From: Salminus brasiliensis
Taxonomy: Eukaryota > Chordata > Actinopteri > Characiformes > Bryconidae
Direction of reading: 5' to 3'
DNA length: 64,000 bases
Assembly (NCBI RefSeq): GCF_030463535.1
Contig: NC_132897.1
Location: 5,480,960 to 5,544,959, forward strand
This document shows, in pieces, positions 24,236 through 36,711 of this stretch. The first letter of the stretch is position 1, and the number at the start of each line of letters is the position of its first letter. The notes below the pieces were generated by a model. It did no database searches and was not told the DNA's origin. It saw only the letters and a list, made by a program, of their open reading frames with translations. A program made the position numbers and the translations under genes.

Positions 24236-24527
24236 TTTAAAGAAAGATCAGGGTTCTTCTGCCTCTTGAGCTGCTGTTTGACCAAACCTAGCTAAGGCAC
24301 CGGGGCAAAGAGTCCAGTGTGATCGGCCTGGAAGACAAAAACAGCGTTGTTCCTCAGTGTTGGCCATCTACTGATCCACAAGTGACCGTCAGTGAGATTA
24401 CGAACACCACAGGACCTGAGGAGCAGCCGGCACTAGATCTCTGGGGGTACATTAGACACATTACACCTGATCTTAGGGTCTTTCTTAAATGTTGTAAAGG
24501 CAGGGGAATGAAAGTGGTTATCTAAAG

Positions 24528-24690
24528 CAGTGTCCCCAGTGGTCCTGGAGAACCACCCCTGTCCTGCACATCTTGGTGGGTTCAGGAAGCTCAGGAAGGG
24601 CTTGTTAACCAGGTGTGTTGGAAACAGGTTGAACACTAAAGTGGGGAGGGCAGGGGTTCCTCCAGGGCCAGGTTTGGTTACTAAAGTATA
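24528..24690. mobile_element. MITE-like element with imperfect terminal inversions
   Basis: The left arm AGTGGTCCTGGAGAACCACC and the reverse complement of the right arm (CCTGGCCCTGGAGGAACCCC) resemble each other, giving about 30-bp imperfect inverted ends. The body has no coding potential. Confidence 0.5.
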
Positions 24691-25224
24691 ATATAAGGTA
24701 ACCAAGGTTACATAAGTAAACAACAGAGGGGGATTTTTACATTCTGGACCTGGATTTGCCTGGATTCACCTTAAGTTACCCATAACAGCAAGAAAACTAG
24801 CTAGCTAAACACCTGTTACAGTTTATACTGGATAACTACAGACTGTACCACCGAAATAAGTCCAAATACATCAATAAAGTTGACACTGTTGCTGCTGTAA
24901 ACACTTGTTGTTAGCCTGCTGGCTAACTGGCTAGCTAACTAAGCCCAGACTCCAGCTGCTAAAGTACATACTTCACACACAGAAGCCATAATCTGCTCAG
25001 ATCCAACAGCTCCTACATGAAGAACCCCAGACGAAGACCTCCTGTCCCCTGTGCTGCTGGATGATCAGGGCAGGCAGGTGAACGGCTGCAGTTTTCTCAT
25101 GAACTCGGTGAATTTTCTTCCTCATGCCGTGAGAGCCGGCCAGCAGCAATCGCCTTCATGCACATCAACGTTCGCTCGAGATGCGCAGAGCCATCGCCAC
25201 AGAGATCCCACAGAGACTCCAAAC

Positions 25225-26412
25225 AGGAGCGACCACTAAACACTATCTATATATCTATATATTTATTTAATTTTCTAGCTATCTGTCTATCTATGTATTT
25301 ATTTATCTATCTACCTTTATTTAATTAATCTATCTATATGTTTCTCTATCTATTTATTTATCTAACTATATACCTATTTAATTTATTTATCTATATGTTT
25401 ATCTAATTATCTATTTATTTAATTAATTAATTTAAATATCTATGTAAATATGTATCTTTTTATTATTTCATCTATATTTTTATTTGTTTAGCTATATGCC
25501 TACCTATTTATTTATTTATGTATCTATCTAGTTGTCTATCTAGATATTTATTTAATTAATCTATCTATATATTTATCTATCTATTTATTTATTTATATAA
25601 TTATCTACCTACTTTTATTTATTTATTTATTTTATCTATTTATCTAGCTTTACCATCTACCTATTTATTTCATTTATTTATCTATATGTTTATCTACTTA
25701 TTTATTTATCTAGCTATCTATCTACCTATTTATTTAATTTATTTATCTATATGTTTATCTATTTATTTATATAATTATCTATTTATTTATTTATCTAGCT
25801 ATCTATCTACCTCTTTATTTTATCTATTTATTGATTCATTTAAATATCTATCTATGTATATATTTATCTTTTTATTATTTCATCTATATTTTTATTTATT
25901 TAGCTATCTGCCTACCTATCTAGTTGTCTATCTAGCTATTTATTTAATTAATCTATCTATATATTTATCTATCTATTTTTTTATTTATCTAATCATCTAC
26001 CTATTTTATTTATTTATTGTATCTATTTATCTAGCTTTACTATCTACCTATTTAATTTATATTTGTTTAATCTATATGTTTATATTTATTAATCTATATT
26101 TGTATCTATTTATTTATTTATCTATTTATTTATTTATCTAACTATCTGTCTACCTATGTATTTATTTATCTTTCTAGCTATCTATCTATCTACCACTTTA
26201 TTTTATCTATTTATTTAATTAATTTAAATGTCTATCTATGTATATATTTATCTTTTATATTAATCTATATTTGTATCTATTTATTTATTTATTTATCTAT
26301 CTACCTACCTATTTATTTTATTTATGTATTTAGATATATTTTTATTTTATTTATTTATTTATCTATTTATCTCTATCTATCTATCTATCTACCTATCTCT
26401 CTGTGTCTATAT
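25225..26412. repeat. 1.2-kb TATC/TTTA simple-repeat field
   Basis: Almost continuous degenerate TATC, TTTA and ATTTA tetranucleotides, very AT-rich, ending about 400 bp before the fbxo21 start. The long IYLSIYL-type open frame (25686-26141) is read-through of the repeat. Confidence 0.96.
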
Positions 26413-26726
26413 GTCTAGATGAATGGAACTGACATATCTACCATCAAATTAATTTAAACATATTTTAAATGTATATAATAAATTAAATTAAAAAATGATA
26501 TTATACTTTTATTATTATATGATTAATATATATATCATGCTGTAATGAATGATAAATGTAAGGCTAAATACCATCCTGCTATTCCTCATCATTCCCTGTG
26601 TTCATACCTATATTGGTCTGTCTCTATTATATAAACATGTATAAATGATAATTATGATAAATATAATCATAAATCTAAGAGTTTATTTTAGCACCACTGA
26701 AACCTCAAGCCTCACAGCACCCGAAG

Positions 26727-26814
26727 CTCCGCCCCCTGCGCCAGAACGGGGCGTGGGCTCGGGTTCAACGAGGGCGTGGCCTCCGCGATGATGTCATTGG
26801 AGTAAACAGAAAAG
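26727..26814 (+). promoter_or_regulatory. fbxo21 proximal promoter / 5' leader
   Basis: An abrupt change from AT-rich to CpG-rich sequence. Visible motifs: a GC box CCGCCCC at 26729-26735, a CRE/ATF-like TGATGTCA at 26789-26796 overlapped by an inverted CCAAT (ATTGG, 26796-26800), and AAGATGGCG at the start codon, a YY1-type motif. No TATA box is seen. The transcription start is inferred, not observed. Confidence 0.6.
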
Positions 26815-27038
26815 ATGGCGACGCCTTGTAACGGAGAGCGGCTTTCGGGAGCAAACGGAGAAACGTCGGAAACGCGGGGCAAGAAACTGACCGACCTTCC
26901 CACGGAGGTGTTGGAGTACATTTTGTGCTTCCCCGTGTTGAACCACATCGACATTTCCAGCGTGTCGTGCTGCTGCAGGCGACTGCACGACGTGTGTCAC
27001 GGCAGCGGGAAGGTCTGGAGCCACCAGTACAAACTCAG
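26815..27038 (+). CDS. fbxo21: fbxo21 exon 1 (start, F-box)
   Basis: Residues 1-75, ending in phase 2 (AG of an Arg codon); donor GTTAAA from 27039. Carries almost all of the F-box. The ATG has A at -3 and G at +4. Confidence 0.95.
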
Positions 27039-27446
27039 GTTAAACACACGCCCAGCTTTCTCTAAATGCTATCATCGCGCTCCTTCCTCAGTAATTACAG
27101 TCTTGTGTGTTTCTCAGCCGTGTTGGGAGCACTTTGCATGACATCTGGCGTTTTGCTAATGCAGCACAAACACTGCTGACTGAAGTTGACCTCGTATTTC
27201 CCTGGTTATTATTGGAACTTTTCTGGTCCACCTTAAATTGTACGGATTACAGTTGCAGCTATTGGTGCGTGTATGTACTGTAAGTGCACCATTTAAGGTG
27301 GAACGGACAATTAGAAGGAAACACCTTCTTGCTTCATGCTGAGTGCTGCAACTGCATCAAATCAAGTCCAAATGAGCCTGTAAGCCTATTAATAATAGCA
27401 ACAATGTATATATGTAAGTAATAACTTAAATAAATACTTATTACTA

Positions 27447-27481
<35 letters not shown>

Positions 27482-30249
27482 GCAATCATAATTTAGTAAT
27501 TAGTGATACTGAGATTGTGTTAATTGTATTCATTATAATGTGGCCAATTTTGTGTTGTTTGTTTGTGTGTGTGTAACTTGCTAAATTGCACCATTACAAA
27601 AAAAAACCCCAAACCTTTACTCTACAGACGAGTGACAGATTAAAGGAATGACAGATTAAAGGAAACCCAAGAACAAAGTGCTCCAGAACTGCTTCAGTGT
27701 GCCTTAGAATAGATTCTGCACATCTCTACAACTGTACGGGAGGGTTAACACACCGTTCATCCAAAAGATGTTCCCTTAGTATGTGTTTTGATGGTGGTGG
27801 TGGTGGACAGTGTTGTCTGACCTGTTGGCCCAAATCACCTCTTAGGTGTTTAATTAGGTTGAAATCTGGGGACCGCAAAGCCTATAGCCCATATGATGTA
27901 CATCATTTTAACTGGAGGACATCACAGGACAAATGTGAGCCATCAAAATAACTGTATTGCTTTACAGTGACCGGTAGACCCCTAGCTGATGTCACTCCTG
28001 CCACCCGTGCCCTGATAATTAACCCTCGTTTAGGTCATTAAGACCTTTTCCTCCTGACTACAGCATTGTTATACACCCCACCGATCATTATAGTATGCTT
28101 ATCTATAAAAACATGCAGTACACCTGCCTTGATTGTGTGTAGGGTTGTCCTTCTGTTTGTCAGCCTAGGCTTACTAGGCCTACGCTTAACCTGGGTCTTG
28201 GAAACTGGGCCCTATTGATAAAGAGATAGGACTAGGTTAGATGGGACTGCCAATGCAAGTCTACAGCACCACAACATTTACATACACCTATCTGCTGTTA
28301 TCTTTCAGTTGAAGTTGGGAGAAAAAAAAAAGATTGGCCTTGAATAACCTGCTAAAATTCTCAGATAATCTTGTGCGGTCCCCTTTTGCCAGCAGCAAAC
28401 AGCTGCCAAGTTACATTTGTTGTTGTTTATGACGCAACTCTGATCAAGTATTCTTTGTACAAATTTTCATACATTTTGGCCTAGAACAAAGATTAAAGCT
28501 TCAGGAGGACAACATGTGCAGAAGACTTACAAATTGCATAACTACACATAATTATACCTACAGTATGATCCTTATTATTCAGGTTATATTATTAAGATGT
28601 ATTATTCATATTATATACAGTACTATGCAGAGGCTTTAGGCAACTAAGCACATTATTTAAAGTGTTTCTCTGAACGTTACCAACATAAGAGCCAGTCGTT
28701 GGCGAGCTCAGGTCTGCGAGCATGCAGAGACATCTATCATGTAGGCAAAGAATCCAGAGCTTTCATTCGCAGAGAGCAGCCGGCGACAGGTGGTGCCATG
28801 TTACTTGAGGCTAGTAGGTGAAAGAAAGCCAAACTAAATCATATATACATATAAATAAACAAACAATATAGACATAAATATAAAACATCTCAGACTATTA
28901 TTAATTAAAAGTTCATTGCTTTTTAAAAAAGGTATAAATGCATTATTCATTATCAGTGACATTAAACAATATGACAAAATGACAATAACATCATTTATCG
29001 CAATTATTTCTGGGACACTTTATCGTCCAAAAAATATTATTGTCACAGCCCTATGCGTTGATGTAAAACCATGACTTTTTGTATACTGTTATTAATATTT
29101 ATTTTAAATATAATATTAGTGTTCTACTGAGCAAATAAACACCTAGTACCCAGATAAGTTTTTTTTTATTCCAATTTCCAAGGGTCAGAGGTAGCCTTAA
29201 ACACTATGCCTTGCCTGTAAAAAAAAAAAAAAAGAAAATTACTATATAACAAAACTGTATAAACAAAGTCAGTGGGCAGTAGCCAGAGGTGTTGCTCAGA
29301 AGAACACTGTGACCTCGAGACACCATACAGATTTGTTCAGTTCCACCAGCAGCTTACCTGATTTACTTCACTGAAGCACTTGTGGTGATGGATGGATGGG
29401 ACCTGGAAATACTGGCCTTTCTTCAGGAGAGCTCTGTAAATGGTTAACAAATCCAATCTCAATAAAATGTTTGTTAATTTCTATTTATTCTATTGTTATT
29501 TTTTCTGGATGAACAAAAGCTGACTGTCCAGATAAATAGCTTTACAAATAGCTTTACATGCCAGCAGCTTGTGCACAGTGTGATGTGTAGCTTACACCTA
29601 CAACACCTATCACCTACAACATTAGCACCACTGACCGATGAAGTGAAAATCATTGATTATCTTCATCTACAGTGGCGTCTGTTAAAGGGTGGGATCTGCA
29701 TATTAGGCAGCAAGTGAACAGTCCGTTCTTGAAGGGCATTGTGTTTTTCTGGTATGCAGTGGTCAGTACCTACCGAAAGTTCCCCAAGAAAGGACAACCG
29801 CTGTGTGTTGTCCTTTGTGTGATCCATGGAGACACTTCCACCAGGGCCATGGCCTTGCGATGGCTAGACGACTGGGTCAGAACATCCCCAGAACGTCAGG
29901 CAGGTCTTGTCGGGTCTTCCTGAGTACCAAAAGTGGTCCAATGAAGGGTAACTGGTGAACCGGTGACTGCTTCATGGGCACTCAAGGCTTATAGAGGTGA
30001 TCTATGGAGGCCCCATCTCACAGCAGGACTTGTACGAATGCTTAGATCTGTTGTGGTGGCACGAGGGGGGGTGGGGGGTCTTCTCAATATTAGGCTAATG
30101 TTCTGGCTAATCAGTGGGTGTGGTTATAAGCGTGAGGAACAGAAGTCTGGACCTGAGCGCAGTCCCTTGAAGTGTAAGCAGATTGTTTGATGTATTAAAC
30201 TCTGTTTAGTCTGAGCTGAGTGGTATTTTTCGGTGAGAATAAATAATGG

Positions 30250-30285
<36 letters not shown>

Positions 30286-33200
30286 CCCTTCCTTCATTTC
30301 TTTCTCTTTCCTTCTTTCTTTCTTTCTCTGCTTCTTTCCTTCCTTCCCTCCCCAGGTGGCCCAGACTGCAGAGACTTTATCGGCAGAATGAATCCTACGA
30401 TTGGCAGAAGGAGTACAGGACCAGGCACATGGTGTGTCAACAGATCCAAAGAACAGTCGTGTCCATCTCCAAGAGATTCTTCACAGAAGTTGTAAGTGAC
30501 GTTACCTGTAGTAGGCCTGCAGCAGGCCTGCAGCAGACCGTTATAAATCCTGAAAACGACTGTATTGTAAGTAAATGTAGTCCTTGTTAAAGCGGAAAGC
30601 CACATATTTTCCACATTTCTGCACAGATCTCTCATTATAATGTTAATAATAAATCATTTAAAGTGGTCTGGTGTGAATATGCTGTATTCTAGAGAAACCC
30701 ACTGATGTCAGCTCCCTTAAAAAAATAAAAGTTGTTACATGAAATTGTTACAAATATATTGGAGAATATCTATGATCGTGTTTTATGATTGTTTTAAGAT
30801 GAGTAATGGCCTAAAACATATACTCATGCTGTTGTCAAACAAAAACCTTTACAGGAGAAGGAAAACATTTTAATATTGAAATTAACTTTCAATAGAAGTC
30901 AATGTAATAGATTTTATTCAATTTCATTGGAGCTTTTCTATTGGTCTGTTCATCCTGAAATTGGGGTACAAAGTAAAGGCCAACTTCCAGATTCACAGTA
31001 GGTCAAAAAGTCAAAAACAACAAATGCACACACACACAGTTGCAAGGAAACCCTTTGAAATTACCTGAATTTCTGCATTGATTTCTGTAGAAACAAATAC
31101 AGACTAACACAAACTAACTGAACTAATAACACGTGTGCTTTCTTTTATTGAGCACATTGCATAAATCTATAGTACAGGCCAGAAATGCAGAAATCTAGGT
31201 CATTCCAATAGGCTCACCTACTTAGTCTGGCAACTGTTCATACAAAAGCACCAACCGTAAATGCAGTATTCCATTTAGAACGCTCACTTAGCTACACGGG
31301 TCATTTTGGATAGGGGATAAATTGGCTGTATTTGACATTGCAACCCCTGGTTCCTGTTACTGTAAAGAAATCTAATGTTTCTGTAATGCACCATTTCACA
31401 CCAACCACCTTAGACCAGTTTATTTATATCTTAATAACGACAGATGTGCAGAAATAAAGAAATATAGATGTGGAATCCCCCTTTAAATTGATAGTTTGGC
31501 AAACTCAGATTTACACATCTTTATTCTTACACTACATATCAATCAATCAAACGAGCAACTATCCCTTTAACGCAGAGGTGAGTTGAAGGGCTGGTAGATG
31601 TATGAGGTAAGTGGGTCGTTGCTGTTTTTGAAGCACTAACCCAGAGGTCTGTAACTCAGCCTTGCGTTGGCCAGGTTTTGGGGGACAGCTTTACAGAGAT
31701 CGAGTCCCTGGGTGCTCCCGAACATTTCTGTGAAGACGAGCTCCTCTCCATTCTCAACTCTGACAGAAGGTCAGAACAGTGTTTGTTTTGTTGTTGTTTC
31801 CTTTTTTGGGGTCTTTTTTTTCACTTATCTTTATATGCGTCCAGAATATTGAGCGCTCTCTGTTCGTCTCTGTCTCTCCTTCAGAAAAAGCTTGACACTC
31901 AAGTACTATGCAAAGAAAATCCTATACTTCCTTCGCCAGCAGAACATCTTAAGGAGTCTGAAGGCCTTCCTGGAGCGTCCTCCAGAAGAGCAGTCTGCAC
32001 TGGAAGGTGAAATCATTCTTCTGAGAGATCTAGCTAACAGCATCCCTACAAAAATGGATTTCCAAGATTTCCAAAATCAAGCAGACCTATATGGACAAAA
32101 GAATTCGGACACCTCCTCATTCGTTGTCTGAAATCAAGGGTATTAACAGGGTATAATCAAGGTATTGTTGGAGAAGCCGTCTCCACCACACTGGCAAGGC
32201 ATTCTGGTAGATTCTGGAGCATTGCTCCAAGACCTTTTCAGCTTCAGGAACATTAATGAGGTCAGACTGTTGGATAATCACCACCCCATCTTATCCCCAA
32301 CTCTGCAACTCATCTCAAAAGTATTGGATGGGGCACCACCATCGTTCCAGAAAACACAGTTAGTTCCACTGCTCCACAGCTCAATGCTGGGGGGCTTTAT
32401 ACCCCTCTAGTCCACCCCTGGCATTAGGCAGCATGGTGCCAATAGGTTCATGTTTATCTGATCCAGAGAGTCCTATTCTATTGACAGAGCTTCTCTACAG
32501 GGGCTAGACGAGCTGTGTCTGTGTCAGCAATGGGTGCAGCTTAAAAAAAGCTGAATGCATTCATCAGAAGGGGTGTCCACAAACATGCAAACAGGCAATG
32601 TGTCCCTGTTCATAGCAACTAGACAGGGAGATCTACACCTGTTTACATCAGACCTTGTCTGAAATGCATCTCCACTGACCACCTTCGTGACTGGAGGAAA
32701 GTGTACACTGTTAAAAATAATGGTTCTTTGAGCGATGCCATAGAAAAGCCACCTTTGGTTTCATTAAGAACTAGGAGCCATCTTGAAGCCTGGTATTTGT
32801 CCTTACATCATCCACATGTTTCCTTAAATCCTACATGATCCTCTTTCCTTTCTCTTCAGGTGCTGTATTAGTCGATCAGTATTGCAACCCCCTGGCTGAT
32901 GTCACTCTGGAAAGTATATCTGCCCAACTGAACGACATCACCGAGAAGGTAAAGAAGTTCCTACGGGTGAAAAACGCCTCTCATCCGAGCCTGAGAACAA
33001 GCCAAGGTTGGTCAGATGTTTTCAGGCAAATTAAAAACATGGTTTTCAGCACATGTTCAACGTCACTGTCAGAACCAAACTTTGTATCTCCAAAACAGCA
33101 ACCTTCTTAACTTCTAATGGACGATCAGTGGATAAAAATTTTATTCTGGGTCATTTTGGAACATTGGTCCCTTCCAGTACTTCCAGGACTGTAAAAAAAC

Positions 33201-36200
33201 ATGAACGAATGTTGTTCAATTCCCCTTGCAATCTATAGAAATGAAGGCAAAACTATCTGCCATGTTGTCAAATCTGCAACCAGAGTCTGCTCAGTAGACA
33301 CCAGAGGCGGAGCCACACTCACCTAGTCATTTGGTAGACCTGCCCCCTTCTCCCAGACCAAGTTCAGTGTCCCAAACCGTCTTCATTGAGCTTTCAGCGC
33401 AGAAGCAGAGCAGATTTCCCCCTTGGGTTCCCAGTTTGTCTGGTAAGTCTATTGCTCCAGCAGTAAAAGTGCAGCTCATGGAAGTTCCACAGCATCTCAG
33501 GTACGGGTAGGGTGCCATGCAGGTCCTGCAGACAACTGGTCTGGTCTCTTCCGGCCAAGGCTGTCAATCACTTAATTCCTAAGTGTAACCTCGCCTTCTT
33601 ACGAGGTAGCAGAATAAGGTTCTGGGGGCACACGGAAAACTAACTGTTGGAATTTGGAGACCCTGGAGATGGAAATTGGGTGGAGTTTTGTCATTGAAAC
33701 ATATTGGGGGGTGGGTAGAGCTACACATCATACTGCAACTTGCCAGTAGAGGCGCTAAACTTGTGGTTGCTTCACTTTTGAGAGACGTTGCGCTGTCCAT
33801 GTTTTTCTACAGTCGTTGGTTCATTCCTCATTAAATTGTGACACAATGTAAAGAACAACTGCCAGATTCACATCATGTCAAACTTTTTAAAGCAGGATAT
33901 GAGGATTTGTTCCTGACGTCAATGATGAGCTTTCTAAATCTCATCTAATCTCATTTATCTGAACACATTGTTTTTTTAGGTGACTGCTTGGTCGTGGAAG
34001 ACTTTGAGCTTCAGAGGCAAGTGATCTGTTCCCTTAATGCGGTTTTGTATGAGCAGCTTCAGTACAAGGGCAACGAATGTGACTACTACAACCCACTCAA
34101 TTCATACATACACCAGGTACGTGACTGTTGCAGCACACTGAACTACGTGTCATGTGTTCATGTACATGCTGCATGTTCTCATGGTCACTGGTTCTGTAGA
34201 ATACATGTGGCATTAACTCGTTAGAGCCCATGGTGACATATGGAAAGTTCTCTACAGCACTTTGTCCTTCACTTTAAGCCTTGAAGACCCTAAGTGACCT
34301 CCTGCATGCCTGTGTGCTTTAGACAAAAAAAGGGTACCTTTTGCTTCTAAGATCTAACCCAACACATGTAACGATTCAAACACTTTAATAGATCGTCATT
34401 TTACATATAATAATTTCTGACCCCAGGTCATGAAATTGTTGTTGGGACGTATTTGTTACACTGGAATTTTACCCTCAAACTGTGTGTCATGAGACCTCTT
34501 TATCACTATAAGAAAAAAACACTAATGAGCTGCTCAATTAACTGAACTAAATCATTTCGTTTGAATCAGTATTCGAAACGGGTTCATTGCAACATACTTT
34601 CAATAGATTAATTTCCAAGTTATTCAGGAGAGTCTCTTCCAGATTCGTCCTTAAACGGGTGTTTCAGGTCAAATAAAAAGCAGAGAAATTATTTGAATGC
34701 TAAAATGTCACACTAATAATAAAAAGTGGATGCACAACATTTCTAAACTTCATCAGTTATTGAACACTGACTTGAACCATCTTTATAAACAAAAATAAAT
34801 GAAACTGAAAAATAAAAAAAATATAAAATCTATAAAAATTAATAATAACATTAATGCAAATTAACACAAACACAAATTTCCTCAAGTAATCAATTGAAGA
34901 AAAAAAAATTTTGTGCACTTGCACTAGCATCAAAAATCTTTTAGTGCAAATAACAGCAGTCTTTCTCACTCTACCCCTCTTTCACCACGAACACGAACAT
35001 GCCTGACTTTAAATCTGCACTACTAAACACGGATATCGGCCGACCTCTAGCTGGAATCCCGGGTCATGCTGCTTGCCATCAGCAGCCAGTGTCAGAGAGA
35101 GCACAATTGGCCTTGGGGGTGGGTTGATGGCACTTTCTCCCCACATCACTCCTAGCGTGATGTTGGTCAGCCCAGACTTCTGTTAGCTGTTGCATCGGAG
35201 CTGGGGAGCTGCGCTTCTACTCCGAGCGCGCTAGCTCCCTAGCGATGCTGTTTTAATGGCAGTGCGAAAAGAGATGGTGGCTACTAAAAGAGATGGTGGG
35301 GATTGGGTTGGTTGGCCTTCCAAGTAATGGAGGTACCTTTATTATAGGATGTTGTTGAAATCTTATATTCTGGTTAGGTGCTACTGCGGCGGACCGGCAT
35401 TCCCATCAGCCTATCTGTGTTGTATATGATGCTGGCAAGAAAGCTGGGTGTCCGCCTGGAGCCAGTCAACTTCCCCAACCATTTCCTGTTACGTTGGTGC
35501 CAGCGCCAGACCAGGTGGGCATTTCTACTGTGCAGTCATACGCAATATGCTTTTCTAAGTATATCGAAGACAGCTGCACGTTTCATTACGAGCAGTGGAA
35601 TCAGACGGGTTTAACTGGATGAAGTGCAGCACGTTTTGAGTGAAAATCACTGTACTCAGTATGGGAGACTGTTGAAATGGTAGTTTTTAAGAATCGGTCG
35701 CTACTGATTCATTTTGTTTGTGATTATGTGTATCGCAGTAAACATCCTGTATCATAAAATTGTTATCATTTACATACTTAATACTTAAAAAGTTGTTTAA
35801 AAAAATGTTTCTTAATCCCTCAATCTAAAGCAAGGGTTAGAACTGGATGGAGCTGATCCGTTAAAATATGTCAGAATCAGATAACCTTAAATGTAATATC
35901 TCTAACAGTAAAAATAAGGAATTTTCTTATAGGACCAGGTAGGTATTAAGCCTAGCCGTTAAATACAGGTTTTTGTTCAATGAAAAATCTTGATTCTAAA
36001 TGCTGTGTAGTCAAAGATTGGTCTTAATCCTTGTCTGGTCCCATCCCTGAAACTGACCCATACAGTCTTTAAATTATTATTATTATTATTATTATTTTAA
36101 AATGTAAGGTCAGAAAGTGCCTTATTTCTACTACTAGAGATATTAAATGCAGGGATGTCTGATAACTGGCATGTTTAAAGGATTGGCCTGATCCAGTTCT

Positions 36201-36678
36201 AATCCTTGTTTCAGATCAAGGTTTAAGAGATTTAATCAGTACGTAATTTAACTAATTCAAACTACTGTACGTACTAAAGAATCTCCAGCCAACAGCAGAC
36301 CTATGGTGACAAAAAGGATCCCCCTATCAGTTTTGAATAAAATATACGAGTACTACATACTTCTGGATTTCAGTATGGTATTATTTGTGGTACTTTAAGG
36401 TATTAAAAGGGAAATTTTGGCAGGGGGTGAAAAATATTAAGTAAATTAATTCACCTTAAACCTTCTTTTGCTCTTGTGTGCAGTAGTGATGATATCTACG
36501 ACTACGTTTACATCGATGCGTTTGGGAAGGGGAAGCAGCTGACTGCTAAAGAGTGCGAGTACCTGATCCGTCAGCAGGTGACAGCAGACTACTACAGCTC
36601 CATCAGCACCACTGAGCTGCTGCTGAGGATGGTGGGCAACCTGCTCAACATCGGAAAGAGGGGGTGAGTCACTGTCTC

Positions 36679-36711
<33 letters not shown>

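Larger units (their letters stand above)
24236..26814. other. Head-to-head intergenic region nf2 / fbxo21
   Basis: 2.6 kb between the two start codons. It should contain the nf2 5' UTR and promoter (perhaps around 24960-25230, which has more CpG), a small MITE-like repeat (24528-24690), the TATC/TTTA field and the fbxo21 promoter at its right edge. No CDS is seen. Confidence 0.75.
27039..30355 (+). other. fbxo21 intron 1 (3.3 kb)
   Basis: Contains a small inverted-repeat element (27213-27320), an ATT run (27459-27482), a dispersed repeat near 28930-29060, a Tc1-like copy (29615-30118) and the CTGT/CTTT microsatellite that forms the 3' end of the intron. No exon seen. Confidence 0.8.

Noticed and set aside
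25686..26141. 151-codon open frame rich in I/Y/L
   Set aside because: It is read-through of TATC/TTTA simple repeats; no splice partners or domain.
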